Assembly (NCBI GenBank): GCA_023333565.1
Contig: JAJKFH010002269.1
Coordinates: forward strand, 186,001 to 250,000
Source of the DNA: Puffinus mauretanicus
Taxonomy: Eukaryota > Chordata > Aves > Procellariiformes > Procellariidae
Direction: 5' to 3'
DNA: 64,000 bases
Part shown: positions 1 through 11,799 of the stretch, one piece after another
Layout: each line of letters starts with the position of its first letter
How positions within the stretch are numbered: position 1 is the stretch's first letter
Notes under the pieces: model-generated
Seen by the model: the letters and a program-made list of their open reading frames with translations, nothing else
Told to the model about the DNA's origin: nothing
Databases searched by the model: none
Made by a program: the position numbers and the translations under genes

Positions 1-3000
1 TATAATATCTCTGCAGTATTGATATATAAGATGTATAAGATATATGTAAGTTTAATATCTTCTCATTCTGCAACATGCTAATAGTGCCAGAATTCAAAGA
101 GCAGCCTCTTGGATGGCCAAGTGAACAGTTTGAAATAAAACACTTGCATGCCATGCCAGCCGCCGAGAACACTTTTTAATGAAAAGACAAAGCAACAAAG
201 AATTAATACATCACTACTGAGATAAGCACCTTGATAAGTTTGAAGGAAAGTGTAGACTTTGAACTTTTCACATTTTCCATTCCATACAGGTTTACTCTAT
301 TACTGAAAACATGAACATGGGTAAAAAGCACACTAGACAAGTCAAATTCAAGGAAAACTTAATATGTTTGTAGAGGTACATGACATGTGAAATAATGGAA
401 AACAACAAAGCCCAGGAAATCTAGATAAATATTAATGTGAGTCTTGAGGAAATCCATATACTTACAAATTTTCACTGGCCATGAAGTTCCAGTCTGAGCA
501 GAAGTAACCCAAGGTCAAAGCTATGAATGGTATGCAGCCTGTGCAATAAAAATGTAAATATTCTTCATTCTATGAAACTATAAATGTGTTTAGTTACACT
601 ATGCAACTGGTCATCAGCACAGCAAGGAAGAGAGAGTGATGAGTCTATTCTTCGTAGACAGTTTAGATATTAATAAACAGAACTATAGAATGTGCAGCTC
701 TTGCTGTTATGGTATTTCTTCTATATCTGCACACACCACATACACATACAAATAAATCTGTATGGATCAAGTAAAACAAGGAGAAATAAAACTAAAGGTA
801 GATAGCTTATTCATAGGCATCAGTACTGATTAGAGGGTTGACAAAATACCTGAAATGATTTTAAACTAATTAAAAAATATTTAAAAGTTATCTACTATTT
901 TTCTATCTCCATTTATTCTTCATTTTGTATTGGATCATCTACAGGTTGGAAATGTGACATAATCAAACCAGCTTTCAACTGGGCTTAAAGTCAATTTCCC
1001 TTCCTAGTCCTGATTCAATTCAAAATATATTGTCCTTTTGCATGGAAATCTACCTTGACGTGAAGATGGCTAAAACTGATAGTCGTGCCAAATTCTGAAT
1101 ATTTCTGTGACATAAGGGTTTACATTTCAAGCTCTGCAGTGCAGGGGCTGTTCTTTCTGGGCATTTTTAAGGGTATCTTGAATTACATAAACTTGATGTG
1201 AGATTGGGCCTTTTGCACATCTGCCATAGCAACTCAGAATTATATTAGCACTCAAACAATGAACAACCATGAAACATTCAGTAAATTCCACTGATGTGAT
1301 TTTATGAGACAGAAGTTGTGCTTTATTTATTTGCCTTCAAACTTGATGCATCCCAGAGCCATCAAGAAGAAAGTAAACACTGTGACTGTGAAATGAAATA
1401 GTAGATGCTATACACTTAATATAAACTTCTATGCCACTTTGAACATTAAGTCTTACTTAGGATAGATTATTGACATGACAATATACCAATACTTCCTACA
1501 TTTTTTCACAAAAGCCATTGATCGCTCTGCCACCTTTTGTGTTCGAAAGAGATACATTATCTTACTTTCTAAAGAATACTGACTCAAATAATGTTGTATC
1601 TTTTAACATTTCATCCAAATGTGAAAACTGAGTCCTGGTGTCATCCTAGATAATCATCCTACAGGATGATTCCTGTACCTGTTATATTCTTCAGCATCAG
1701 GAAAAAAAAGTCTAGAAACTAATCCGGAAGCATAATGAAGAATTAAACTTCAGATGTTTAAATTTAATACACAGTTTGCAGTAGAAGTGGCCAACGAATT
1801 TTCTTCCAATAGAAATTAGTAACTCCAATATATATATATTTTGGAATCAATTCAGCTAGTTCTGTTGTGTTAGTTAATGCAATTAGAATAATAGGTTTTA
1901 AATGGGTTTATATTTCAAGTATGATTGTGCTGAATTGAATTATTCCCTACTTATCATGAAAATATTGGATGAACATTCCTCATTTTCAACCCACACTTTT
2001 AAATTGATTTCCATCCACTTCAGCATGACTAAATGTTTAAAATAAAGTAGGCAGATACTTCACACTCTCAAGTGCTGTCACAAGTAGCAAATCTGATCTA
2101 GAACATGAAAATAACTGAACTAAGTCCAACCTCTCTATATGAATATGCAAATAGCCACACACCTAAGGGAGTCTACACACCATCATCTGTTCTCTAGCCC
2201 AAAATTTGACTCACACAAAATGATACATTGTATTTTTAAGGCTTTTAGAGACATTTAATTGTTGAAGAAATGTTGTTAATGAAGTTCAAGGTGATATGGA
2301 AAGGAAGACTAAAAGAGGGTATAAAGCAAATCAAGATGGACTGAAAATGTAGTTTTCTCCTCAAACAGTATGCAAAGATCAGTTCCATTCCGGAGAACCT
2401 AGGAAAACCCTCCTAATCTCTTCCATGCAGGGATATGTAACGGAGTACTCCAAAGAGACAAATTACCTTGTACAATCTGTCTTTCTGTGATACACAGAAA
2501 CTCTTCTTATAGCTCTCCAGCTTCTCACAGAAACCCTGACTGATTCATGGAATTCTGCCTCAGCTGCTGGAGTGAAAATGTCACTTCCCAGAGAAGCTAG
2601 CACAATGTTGAGGACACAAAAACATTTTGCATAATAAAAATTATGACTGCTTTGTAATGTAAAGTTATATAATTAATGCATATGGAATAGCAGGGTTTTA
2701 GAACAAAAATAAGGCAACATTTGAAAATCCTTATCCCAGTAATGACACCTTTTATGAAAGGATCACAAAGAGAGTTTTAAGGCTGATAGTTTTAAGTCCT
2801 AACACATTTTTGTGTCTAGTAGCAGGGAAAAATATTTATTTTCATTAAGAGATACAGAAGAAAAGAAGAAACTTCTTATTGGACATAATTATAGATCAAA
2901 TATTAAATGAGTTTCTACTACGAAAAAAATCATGGTAAGGAAATACACAGATGTAAAAGAAATGCTAATGCATAAGTCTGATAAATAAAAAAATCGGAGT
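1..3000. other. gene-free AT-rich sequence
   Basis: I see no gene, recognisable transposon or RNA gene here. All frames are closed by frequent stops and the base composition is uniformly AT-rich. The only distinct structure is the small palindrome at 1652-1671. Intergenic or intronic DNA of a vertebrate is the simplest reading. Confidence 0.6.
1652..1671. repeat. 9-bp-arm inverted repeat
   Basis: AATCATCCT and AGGATGATT are exact reverse complements separated by AC. It could be a dimeric protein-binding site or a chance palindrome; nothing nearby settles this. Confidence 0.7.
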
Positions 3001-3024
3001 TCCGAGACACAAATCAGGTAGAGC

Positions 3025-3030
3025 TTTATT
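3025..3030 (-). terminator. possible minus-strand poly(A) signal
   Basis: Read on the minus strand, AATAAA is followed within about 25 bases by a T/G-rich stretch (TGATTTGTGTCTCGG). The roughly 450 bases before it on that strand are less AT-rich than their surroundings. This could be the 3' end of a minus-strand non-coding transcript or of an old retroelement. No linked coding exon was found, so it is only a signal match. Confidence 0.2.
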
Positions 3031-3138
3031 TGCCCTGACTCACATGGTACTCATTCATTTTCTCCAGGACCGAGGAATGAGACTCATACATACATACAGC
3101 ATCACATATAGAAAGAAGAGATGCCACTCCTACGGAAT

Positions 3139-3168
3139 GGCACTAAGGAAGGTGGCAGTGAGGAAGGT
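3139..3168. repeat. 15-bp tandem repeat, two copies
   Basis: GGCACTAAGGAAGGT is followed directly by GGCAGTGAGGAAGGT (13 of 15 bases identical). The flanks also contain GCCACT-like fragments, so this is a small locally duplicated patch. Confidence 0.65.
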
Positions 3169-4549
3169 GCCACTTCTCACGTGACACATGGAGGCAAAGC
3201 AGTCCTCTTGGTGGGTTCAAGCACAGTTGGATGACTGGGGCTCAGAAATGAAATAAGGGTCTGATAGACCCTTAGCAATGACAACGAGCAAGCAACAGCA
3301 AGGAAAAAAAAGTAACTTTTGAGAAAGACGACCAGGGCCTTTGGATCTATATACAGTGGTTTTCCTTAGGGCTTTCTCCACATATCCTGGCTTGCAGGAG
3401 GGACAGCATCAGCAACGGGGAAAGGCCATAATGAAGAAACAAAACGCCACTGTCTGATAGCACCTGTACAGGACAATTGCCTGCATGGCCTTAAATAAAG
3501 TCAAAAAGTACAATCACATTAACTGATATATCTGATGAATATGTACTTGGTACTGCTCCTGTGTAGACTTCTTTTCCTATGTGGAGGTGTGCACAGGGCT
3601 GGCAAATACAACAGAGGACTTGTGAGATACCTATGCCCTTGCGGAGAAGTAGCTGGAGACCAGAGAGAATACCTTAGGATGTTTAAAACAGCAGTAGACA
3701 TTATGTTTAGGGAACTGAATCTCATCACTAATATCCAACAGGATCAAATGCTGTTAGAGAATCAGATCTCGAAGGAACATCAACATAATCGTGTCTGAAT
3801 CTAGTTTTAAATGCTCTGCATACGCGATTATCATAATTATTCTTAATAACGAATCTGAAATAGACAATACATATGTTTCCTATAATAAAATATATCTCTA
3901 TTAGGTATTGAGAAAGGTCTGTGAAGTATATCTTTTTTTACCATGACCTGCAAACTTCCTAATGAGAATTAAAAAACCCAAATACTAAGTTGATATGACT
4001 ACTTATCACAAGCCATAAACCAAAGCAGGGATCATTCCTAATTCCGTTTTCTGAATAGCAGGAAGCAGTGTTGTTCATTATATCCACCTTGTTTTTCACA
4101 GTCAGCTCCGGGAGGTTATAGTTTTCCAATGTAAACATTGACTGTAATAGAAGTATGAACATAAGGCCAGATGAAAGAGTGGCTGCTTTGCTGTTCTTTG
4201 AAAAGGAGCGTATGTGCTCCAGCTTTCAAAGCTGATCAGTTACATGGACAGAGGAGAGGAAGAACTTAAGCTAAGACACCATAACCCCGGGGTTGAATAC
4301 TGTTAAAACTTCATTAGTTCTGCGTTCTCCAGAAACTCATTATTTGAAATAACATTTGATATTTTAAAAGAGTCAAAGGGAATATAAAAGCCTCCCTTAC
4401 TCTCTGTCCTTTTACATTTTCATGAAGAGTCTAAATGTATTCAGCTTCAATAATATATTTTAAAATTTTTTTTTGTTTGTTCAAGGAAGATGGTTTAAGT
4501 CAGTACTACCTGGCAATAATTGAAAAAAACTCATCAGTAAATATTCTTA
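3169..4549. other. no supported gene
   Basis: This interval is unique sequence with no recognised repeat. It holds one 87-codon open frame (3535-3798) with a hydrophobic start, discussed in the findings but not supported as a gene. The rest is AT-rich and closed in all frames. Confidence 0.5.
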
Positions 4550-6160
4550 ATTCATAGAATCACAAAATAATTCAAGTTGAAAGGAATCTGCGGAGACATC
4601 TGTCCCACCCCCAACCGAGCAAGTCTTGGGTAGATCAGTTGCCCAGCCACTCATGCAGTCAAATTTTAAAGATCTGCAGACATGGAGATTCCTCAACCCT
4701 TCTAGGCACCTGCTGCAGTGCTTGACCACCCTCAAAACAATTGGGGAAACAATTTCTCTTATTTCTGAACAAATTTCCTATGTTGCAACTTGAGCTCATT
4801 GCATCTTTTCTTTTGCCCATGCAGTCTTTAGAGTCTGGCTTTGTCTTCTCTATAATGACCACCATTAGTTGGCTGATGAGACGCCCATCAGCCTTCCCTT
4901 CTCCAGGCTGAACAAGCCCAGTGCTCGCAGCCTCTCCTTGTACATCCTGTGCTCCGGCCCTGACCAGCACGGTGGTCCACCGCTGGGCTCGGTCCAGTAC
5001 CTCAGCCTCTCTCTTGTACTGGGGAGCCCCAAAGTGGGCATGGTGCTCCAGGTGCAGTTTCACAAGCATCAAATAGAGGGGAAGGATCTCTGCCTTCAGC
5101 TGCTGGCTGAAGTCTCGCTAGCACCACCCAGGATGTGGTTGGCTTGCTTTGCTGCAAGGGTACCCTGCTAGCTCTTGTTTAACCTGCCATCTATCAGCCC
5201 TTTTCTGCAAAGCTGATTTCTTGCCAGTTGTCACCCAGCCTGTGTTGGTGCTTGTTCAGATGGAGAATGATGGATGAAGTTCCGATGCAGGATTTTGCAC
5301 TTGCCTGTGCTGAACTTCATAAGGTTTCTGTCAGTCCAGTTCTCCAGCCCATTGAGGACCCTCTGAATGCCTACCCTTCCCTCCAATGTGCTTTCAAATT
5401 CCGTGTCAAATCCTGAGCTTGCTGAACATGCACTTCACCCCGTTGTCCAGGTGGTTAATACAAATGCTAAATTGTGTCTTGGCCACAGTATCAACAGCTG
5501 AGGTGTGTCACTGATAACCAGCAAACAGCTGGACCTTGAACTGCTGATCTCTACTTTTTATGCCCAGCACTCAAGACAGTTTACCACCTATGTGGTGGTC
5601 TACCCATCCAGTCCGTAAGGACACTACCATATGGCAGACCACATCAAAGGCCTTGCTAAAGTCAAAGTAAAGAGCATCCACTGCTCTCCCTTTGTCTTCT
5701 CAGCATCACATACCATTGTAGACAACCATCAATCAAGTTGGTCAGATACAATTTGCCCTTGATAAATCCATGATGGTTGTACCAATCAACTTCTTGTCTT
5801 CATGTGCCTGGATATGGTTTTCAGAAGGATTTGCTCCACAATCTTTGTGGCAATTGAAGTGACACTGATCCAGGATTGGCCTGGATCCTCTTCACCTTGC
5901 CTCTCTTGAAGATGGGTGCGACATTTCCTTTCTTCCAGTCATCGGAACCTCCATTAATCACCATGTCCTTTCAAAGGTGATGGATAGCAGCCTCGCAAGG
6001 GCATCACCCATCTCTCTCTGCATCCTCGAGTGTACCCCCTCCAGTCCTATATCTAGTCAGTTTAAGTGCTCCCTAGCTCCATTTTCCAATACTATGGATG
6101 ATGCTTCATTCCCACTGATGTTCAGGGACCCGGGAGGCTCAAGAGCAGATCTTGCCAGTT
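4550..6160 (-). mobile_element. CR1 LINE, 5'-truncated, minus strand, inactive
   Basis: This is a CR1 non-LTR retrotransposon copy in reverse orientation. Its 3' end is at the left: on the minus strand it finishes TTGTGATTCTATGAA near 4551-4565, the typical CR1 3' tail. Decayed ORF2 protein can be read on the minus strand: DWKKGNVAPIFKRGK near 5905-5950, GRAVDALYFDFSKAFDVV near 5636-5690 (reverse-transcriptase motif with the first catalytic Asp), NWTDRNLMKFSTGKCKIL near 5286-5345, and GAPQYKREAEVLDRAQRW near 4975-5040. The frame is broken by many stops and shifts, and the 5' part (ORF1 and endonuclease) is missing, as in most avian CR1 copies. The divergence suggests an old insertion. The right-hand boundary is approximate. 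Subfamily was not determined. Confidence 0.95.
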
Positions 6161-6177
6161 AATTTTACTGGCAAGAT
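6149..6177. repeat. hairpin at the truncated CR1 end
   Basis: ATCTTGCCAGT and ACTGGCAAGAT are perfect 11-bp inverted arms around a 7-base loop. The hairpin lies where recognisable CR1 sequence stops and an A-rich flank (AAAAAAACCAACAAAACC) begins. It may be a scar of the insertion, such as a small inverted duplication at the 5' junction. Confidence 0.75.
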
Positions 6178-7973
6178 TAAAAAAACCAACAAAACCCAAC
6201 AAAAAACCCTGGCATTATTCTTTTTTATCTTTATGTAATAAAGATATTTTAAACTTCCTATCACATTTGACTTCCAAATGTCCCTCTGACTTCTACTAAC
6301 ACTCCGCAATTACCTTAAATGGTTTATCACTGCTGCACGTTCTTCCCTCATTTCCAATTCACTCTGAATGGGAAAAATAAGTCAGTCCTTTCTATCATAT
6401 AATGTTATTCACATTCAGAGTTCAAATGAGTCTTCTAATAAAGTGTTATGCCCACAAGAAATACTACAGGCTACACTTGAGAAAAGTGTCTTATACTTTC
6501 TAATGACGTATTATCATATGCATAGATTTATTACCTAACCAAACACTGCAAAATACAGACTAACATTAGGAATCAAATCAGAAATGTTTGTTTTCTTGAA
6601 AACTTGTGTCTTTCAAGACAATTTTGACTATAAACGTTTTGGTCACATCCTACCATCTGCAGTGGCAACAGAAGCAGCTCACAGCCTCTCTCCTCATCTA
6701 TTTGTATGCTCAGAAACTTCTTGATACATGGCTTTCATAAGCACTTTGAAGTATGTCACACATGCTGAGTTTAAGAATCTCAGATCTAGGTTTCTTAATA
6801 ATTTGTTTCCCTCTACACAAAAGAGAGGCCAGAGAAATCCCCTTATTCAATCTGTTAATTTTCCACTCAGTATGTTCAGTTAGGGAATGTATGATTTTCT
6901 ATGCTTGAGTTTCTTTGTCTAATCATACTGAAATCATCCACCTCAGTCTGTTTATGCTCTACATTTAAGTAACTACTTCTCTGTTCACTGAGTATGAGCA
7001 ATATTCTGTAGGATGCAAAGCAGAAAATTTTTTATTACCCAATTTTCTTAATGCCCCTGCAGTTTCATGGTGATTCAAGAGACTGCAACAGCTTCGTTCT
7101 TCACTTTAATTATTTGTGGCTATATTTTGTGAGAGCAACAGTTGTCACTTCAATTCTACTTCTCTAAGTGATATGTACGGTCTTCTGTTACCAACTTACT
7201 GAAGTAACTGAAGCATTCAATACACTTCAGATTCGTGTAGGTGTATTTGTGGTTTCAAGATATTTTTTTCTTTTGTGTCACATATTTAGATTCAATTTCA
7301 GTAGCTCCACTTTTTCTAGCAAATTTTGCACTTACTCCTGTAAATTTCCAGTCAATTTATTACCACTGGTAAAGCACAGGTAACTAGTTGCCGCCCAAAG
7401 ACAAATTCACTGTCATGAGTATGAGTTCTGTATTCCATCAGGAAATTACATACAGATTAAACACTGATACCCCACCTACTCTTATTTATGCTGCAAAGAA
7501 AATTCAGGGAGACACTTAAAATTTGTATCAGTACCTTTTGCCATTACTTGTTACAAAAAGAAACATGTGAAGTAATACTGTTGGCAATGAAAACTCTAGG
7601 AAAAATATAAATACTTTAATCCACGTTTTTCATAACAAATTGAAATCTTGTGTCTAAATACAATGTTAATCTATGTATTGAAATATTTTATTTCTGTTTT
7701 GTATTCTGTTATGATATGTGAGAAGATGTTCTAAATAAAGTATCAAAGTCTCTAACTCATTTTACATCACAGGAAAAACTGATTCAGAAAATCAACTAAG
7801 TATAAAAGACAAGTATGAAGTAAGTTGAAGTAAGATATACTTATTTAATATTATTTAAAGTATACCATAAAATTACAAGGCATATGATTATAATACATCT
7901 CTTCTGTTAGTGTCCTGTCATGAAATTTCACAGATTTAATACGTATCCATAAAAGAAAAAAACCCAAACCTTG
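6178..7973. other. no gene seen
   Basis: AT-rich unique sequence follows the CR1 copy. It starts with an A-rich run and has no long open frame, splice-site pair or repeat that I recognise. Confidence 0.5.
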
Positions 7974-8160
7974 TATTTTTATCATTCTATTAAATTGATG
8001 TTTTGCAGCTATCATAGGATAGCTGGACAATAATTGCTTTTGGTCTTATTCAGAAAGAAAAGCATAGTCAAACTATTCTCTGCAACAGAAAACGTACATT
8101 TTATCAGTTTGTTGGGCACGGCGCATCCTCAGCTCTCTGGTCTGATGGTAAAAGGAAGCT
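7974..8160 (+). repeat. R1 repeat, copy a
   Basis: About 187 bases align with 10242-10438 in the same orientation. Shared blocks include TATTTTTATCATTCT versus TATTTTTAACATTCT, GCTGGACAATA, TTCAGAAAGAAAAGCA, GGTCAAACTATTCT (GTCAAACTATTCT here) and a GCATCCTC block. I judge similarity at roughly 75-80% by eye, with several small indels. The family is not one I recognise. It could be an unlisted or very old interspersed repeat, or a local segmental duplication. Confidence 0.75.
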
Positions 8161-8390
8161 CCCACGGGGAGCCTGGAATGCAAGGAAATGGTTGCTATCC
8201 TGATCAGGGCAGAGTCCGCCCTTTTGGTCCCATGCATTTCCAAAACTGCTAAGTGCCTCGAGGGGGTCTTGGTAAAAGAGGCAGCCTGAGTTATTTTGCC
8301 TTGGAGAAGAATGAGAAACTTCCTTAATGGGAATCTATTTTAATCAACTACCAAAAGACCTGAAGCTAAGATCATTCTTTTCTTTTGCAG

Positions 8391-8413
8391 GAACCACTAA
8401 AGACTTTCCACAG
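8391..8413 (+). CDS. possible 23-base micro-exon
   Basis: A long pyrimidine tract ending TTCTTTTCTTTTGCAG gives a strong acceptor, and 23 bases later CAG|GTAACA is a fair donor. Two of the three frames are open: EPLKTFH plus two bases, or two bases plus TTKDFPQ ending at a codon boundary. The second form would join in frame to the phase-0 starts at 23147 or 24047. Splice-site pairs this close also arise by chance, so this is only a candidate for an upstream exon of the same unrecognised gene. Confidence 0.2.
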
Positions 8414-10149
8414 GTAACAAGCAGAAGAATAGTATTTCATACACAGGGATAATGGAGACGTCCTTCCTTTCCCATTCACTCATAGGGAGTTAGAATTTCA
8501 TTTTAAACCAGTTTCAAAGTTCGATAGCAGTGGAAAACACACTCACAAACATCATTTAATCATGAAACTAAGTGTGTTCTTGGGAGCAGTGAAAACATTG
8601 CTTTTATTTTTCTTCCTGCTAAAGGGTGGGGAGTTTATCCTTGCTGCTCTGAAAGCAGAGAGTTTAGACAAAAAATCTGTTCTTTTCTCCTAGAGATGAC
8701 GGGGCTCCAAAACATTGCCAAATTCAAAATCTCAGAAGCTGTCTATAGTTTTCTGCCAGGTTCCTCCATATTTATGCCACCTGCTGCTGCCCTGTCATAG
8801 CACAGGCACAGCAGGAAACACGAATGAAAGGAAGAGCCACCAACACACGTGGCTGGATTGTGTTTTCCCAGTGGAGCAGCAAGAGGTAAAAATGATAGGG
8901 ATTATGTTGCCACTTGCCCTGAGGCAAAATGTTAAGAATGGAGGAAACAGTGTTATGCTTTCCTCTCCCAAGGGGGGAAGAAAAGGATCTTTGATCTTGG
9001 GAAATTGAGTTTTTTATGCCCCTAAAGGTTGCTCGCTAGCTTATAAACGTATCTTACTGCTTGGGGTCGTTAAAATAGCAACATGATAATATAAGGGCTA
9101 GATTTGTCCAAGAAATTAGGCGCTCAAGCCCTCCAAGGTGGCATCAAATAGGTTTTTCAGATAATCCAAAAGAGGGGTTTTGTTCCAGCACAGCTTTATT
9201 ACTACAGCAAGTTCTTTTTTTGCCTTGATATTTCAGGATTTTCACATTAGATGAGTCCTTAGAAAATAAATACTATGGTCTGTTGTCTGCAATATTAATC
9301 CATATACATATTTCAATGGAAAGTAGGAATGAAAATCATCTGTAGTTCACTAAAGTCTACAAGTTTAAGTCTAGATATTGAGAAAGCAAATAGATTTTAG
9401 GTGGTATTGACCACTTTCTCTCACTATAGCATTCTTTCCATTTGTTATTCAACTTTCCATACATGGTTCTGAGCTTACGATTATGAATTTCGGAGGAGGC
9501 ATGTCCTTTTTTGTTGATAAAAACAGGAAACGTGCAGCAGCAAAGGCATGTTCCTGACCTCATCCCAGATCAAACCAAAATCATCTCCCCCACTTCACAA
9601 CAGTAAATCTTTGCCAAATATTAATCTTGAAATCTTGAAATCCTAAATCATAAGAAAATGACTCGCATATGACAGAAAGGATTTCCTCTCCATGAGAGAT
9701 TTAGAATGACTGGCAGTACACATTATGTCTCCAGTAAATCTGTTGATAGGAAATATTTTCAGTATCTTTGCTACTGCTTTCTGATACTCAACAGGCACTT
9801 CTGAAATTACAGATATAAGAGGAACCCTTAGCAATTTTGCCCTAGGAACAATGCAGTTGATAGGATTTTTCATTTCCTCTGCATGGCTTTGCGTCGTAGC
9901 AACTTCTCTCCTCATACTTACCTTATACTTCTAGTCTAAGAGTACGTGTACATAATTCCCTATCAGTATTAAATGGAATTATTAATATTTACTGCTGAGA
10001 GAAACGTTCCTTTACTATATTAATCCCAGTGAGAAAAACTACTGACTCATGTCCAGCACCGTATGTTAAAGCTGATAAAGTACAAAAGTTTATTACAGAC
10101 TGCCATTCTCTTCCCCTTCTACTTTTTATTTTGTTCGGGTCTATCACAG
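8414..10149. other. no gene seen
   Basis: Short open frames (for example 8715-9008 plus, 9643-9915 minus) show no recognisable domain. A perfect donor-like minus-strand site (GTAAGTATG, reading left from about 9919) has only stop-filled sequence in front of it. I see no repeat. Confidence 0.45.
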
Positions 10150-10224
10150 AAGCAGTTTTATTTAGCTTTGTTATGTTTTATTTGGGGAGAAGAATGTAGA
10201 AGCATTACCTGCTGGTCTGGAGTA
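10150..10224 (+). repeat. R2 repeat, copy 1
   Basis: This matches 11727-11799 in the same orientation. A 30-base block beginning TTTTATTTAGCTTTG is identical in both, followed by about 40 bases at lower identity; overall roughly 83% by eye. Many of the differences are G/A or C/T changes, as expected for old methylated-cytosine decay. Confidence 0.75.
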
Positions 10225-10241
10225 TAATTTTTAACAAGTCA

Positions 10242-10438
10242 TATTTTTAACATTCTCATAAATTAAGGTTTTGCAGAAGAAAGTTATGTCACAGGATGGC
10301 TGGACAATAGTTGCTTTTGTTCTGCTTCAGAAAGAAAAGCAAGGTCAAACTATTCTTTACAACTGAAATTCTACGTATTATCAGCTTTGTTCGGTATGGT
10401 GCATCCTCTGTTCTGTTAGGATCTTATAGAAGAAGCTT
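10242..10438 (+). repeat. R1 repeat, copy b
   Basis: This is the second copy of the sequence at 7974-8160. It starts 18 bases after R2 copy 1 and ends with AGAAGCT, which matches GGAAGCT at the end of copy a. The upstream flanks of the two R1 copies do not match, so the shared unit begins near TATTTTT. Confidence 0.75.
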
Positions 10439-10937
10439 AAAGGTACATTAGCTGTCAGATTTTCTAAGAAACAATTTATATACAGTGGACAAGCTATAGT
10501 GTGCACATTGAAGACTGAGGCAATCCTTCAGAAAAGGATGTGAGTCTAAACTTCCTACCATATGTGAACCACAGGCAGATTGCACAGGAGGGGCAACCAG
10601 CCGTAGGGGTCTGTATGGTGACTGATGAACTGGAATATCACAATGGGAAGAACAGGGCAGAATTGCAGCAGAAACAAATCCCAAGTCATTAGAGTACAAA
10701 CATATTGGCGGCCATCTACAAACTGAAGTGAAGAACTTACAGAGATGTCTGTACATGAGATGCAGTATACTGCAGAGAAAACCAGGGGTAAACTTTACTA
10801 AGTCATCTTGGGTACTAAAAGCAATCATGCGTAACAGTAGTCTATGTAGGCTCATTTGCCCTACCAAGAAATCACCTACGTTCCCTTGCAATTGGTAAGA
10901 GTTGTCCTACCAAATCCCTGCTTAAGTTCAATATTGA

Positions 10938-11315
10938 GTGGGGGATGAAGCGGCAAACAGGTCTACTAAAAAAAGGAAAACAAAATTACTTTTAGCTACA
11001 TATAACCTTGTTAAACATCACTATGGAATGCATAAAAAAGCATTCTTAAATTGTATCTTAATGGAACAACTAAATCTAGAGCACAAAAGAGAAAGCATTC
11101 TCAACTTAGCCCTAAGACTTCTTCAACAAGCAAGTACAACTGAAAAACTAGTTAGCAGTATCTGCCTTGGGAAAGAAAATGTAGCAAATCCTAGCTCTGA
11201 AAATCTCCTCCTTCTCTCAAAATACCTCCCCAGCCCGAACTTCTTAATGAAAATTTTCACAGTATTAGGAAGACACAAAAAAGACCCCCTAAAACAACCC
11301 CACCTCCAAAACTAA
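10938..11315 (+). other. 125-codon open frame of unknown meaning
   Basis: A 125-codon frame opens MGDEAANRSTKKRKTK and continues with Lys/Leu-rich, helix-prone sequence. It lies between the two R2 copies. I recognise no domain. The base composition is A-rich, which favours Lys and Asn codons and lengthens random frames. It could be a remnant of an element bracketed by R2, or noise. There is no clear splice signal or poly(A) signal at its edges. Confidence 0.15.
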
Positions 11316-11726
11316 AGCAAAATCCCCTATCTAAATTCCTTAGCAAGGGTGAAACTTTCTGGGGAAAAAGAAAGAAAAAGACCAAAACAGAATACCTTTC
11401 TGTTCTTTGTATTTACGTTCTAATATTTTTTTTGTTTGTTTTTCAAAGCAACTGAGAAGAACATTAACTAAATTGAATCTAGGCTTACCAAGACTAAGTC
11501 TTGACACCTGAGGATACCCACAAAAGGTTAAATTCTGTTCTCAGCAAGTGATGGAACACAGGCTGGAGAGCTGGCCTGGCCAAAGCTGGCAGTGGCCCAC
11601 ATACAGAAGTCCTACCAGGAGACAACTGTGAGGGTCACTGGAGGGAGATTACACAAAGATCAGAAATCTAGCGCAAAATAACCATATAGCAAAACAGCCA
11701 AATTCACTATGATCTTTACATTTAGA

Positions 11727-11799
11727 GAGTTTTTATTTAGCTTTGTTATGTTTTATTTGGAGGGAAGAAGATAGAAGCACCACCTGCCAAACTAGAGTA
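11727..11799 (+). repeat. R2 repeat, copy 2
   Basis: Second copy of the 10150-10224 sequence, 1.58 kb further on and in direct orientation. With copy 1 it brackets R1 copy b and the 125-codon frame, so the pair could be terminal direct repeats of an old element, or the product of a local duplication. Confidence 0.75.

Noticed and set aside
4659..6162. Several open frames on both strands around the CR1 copy
   Set aside because: They are shadows or remnants of decayed CR1 ORF2, not independent genes.
9900..9990. Perfect minus-strand donor AAG|GTAAGTATG
   Set aside because: All three minus-strand frames leading into it contain stops within 20 bases and no acceptor is evident.
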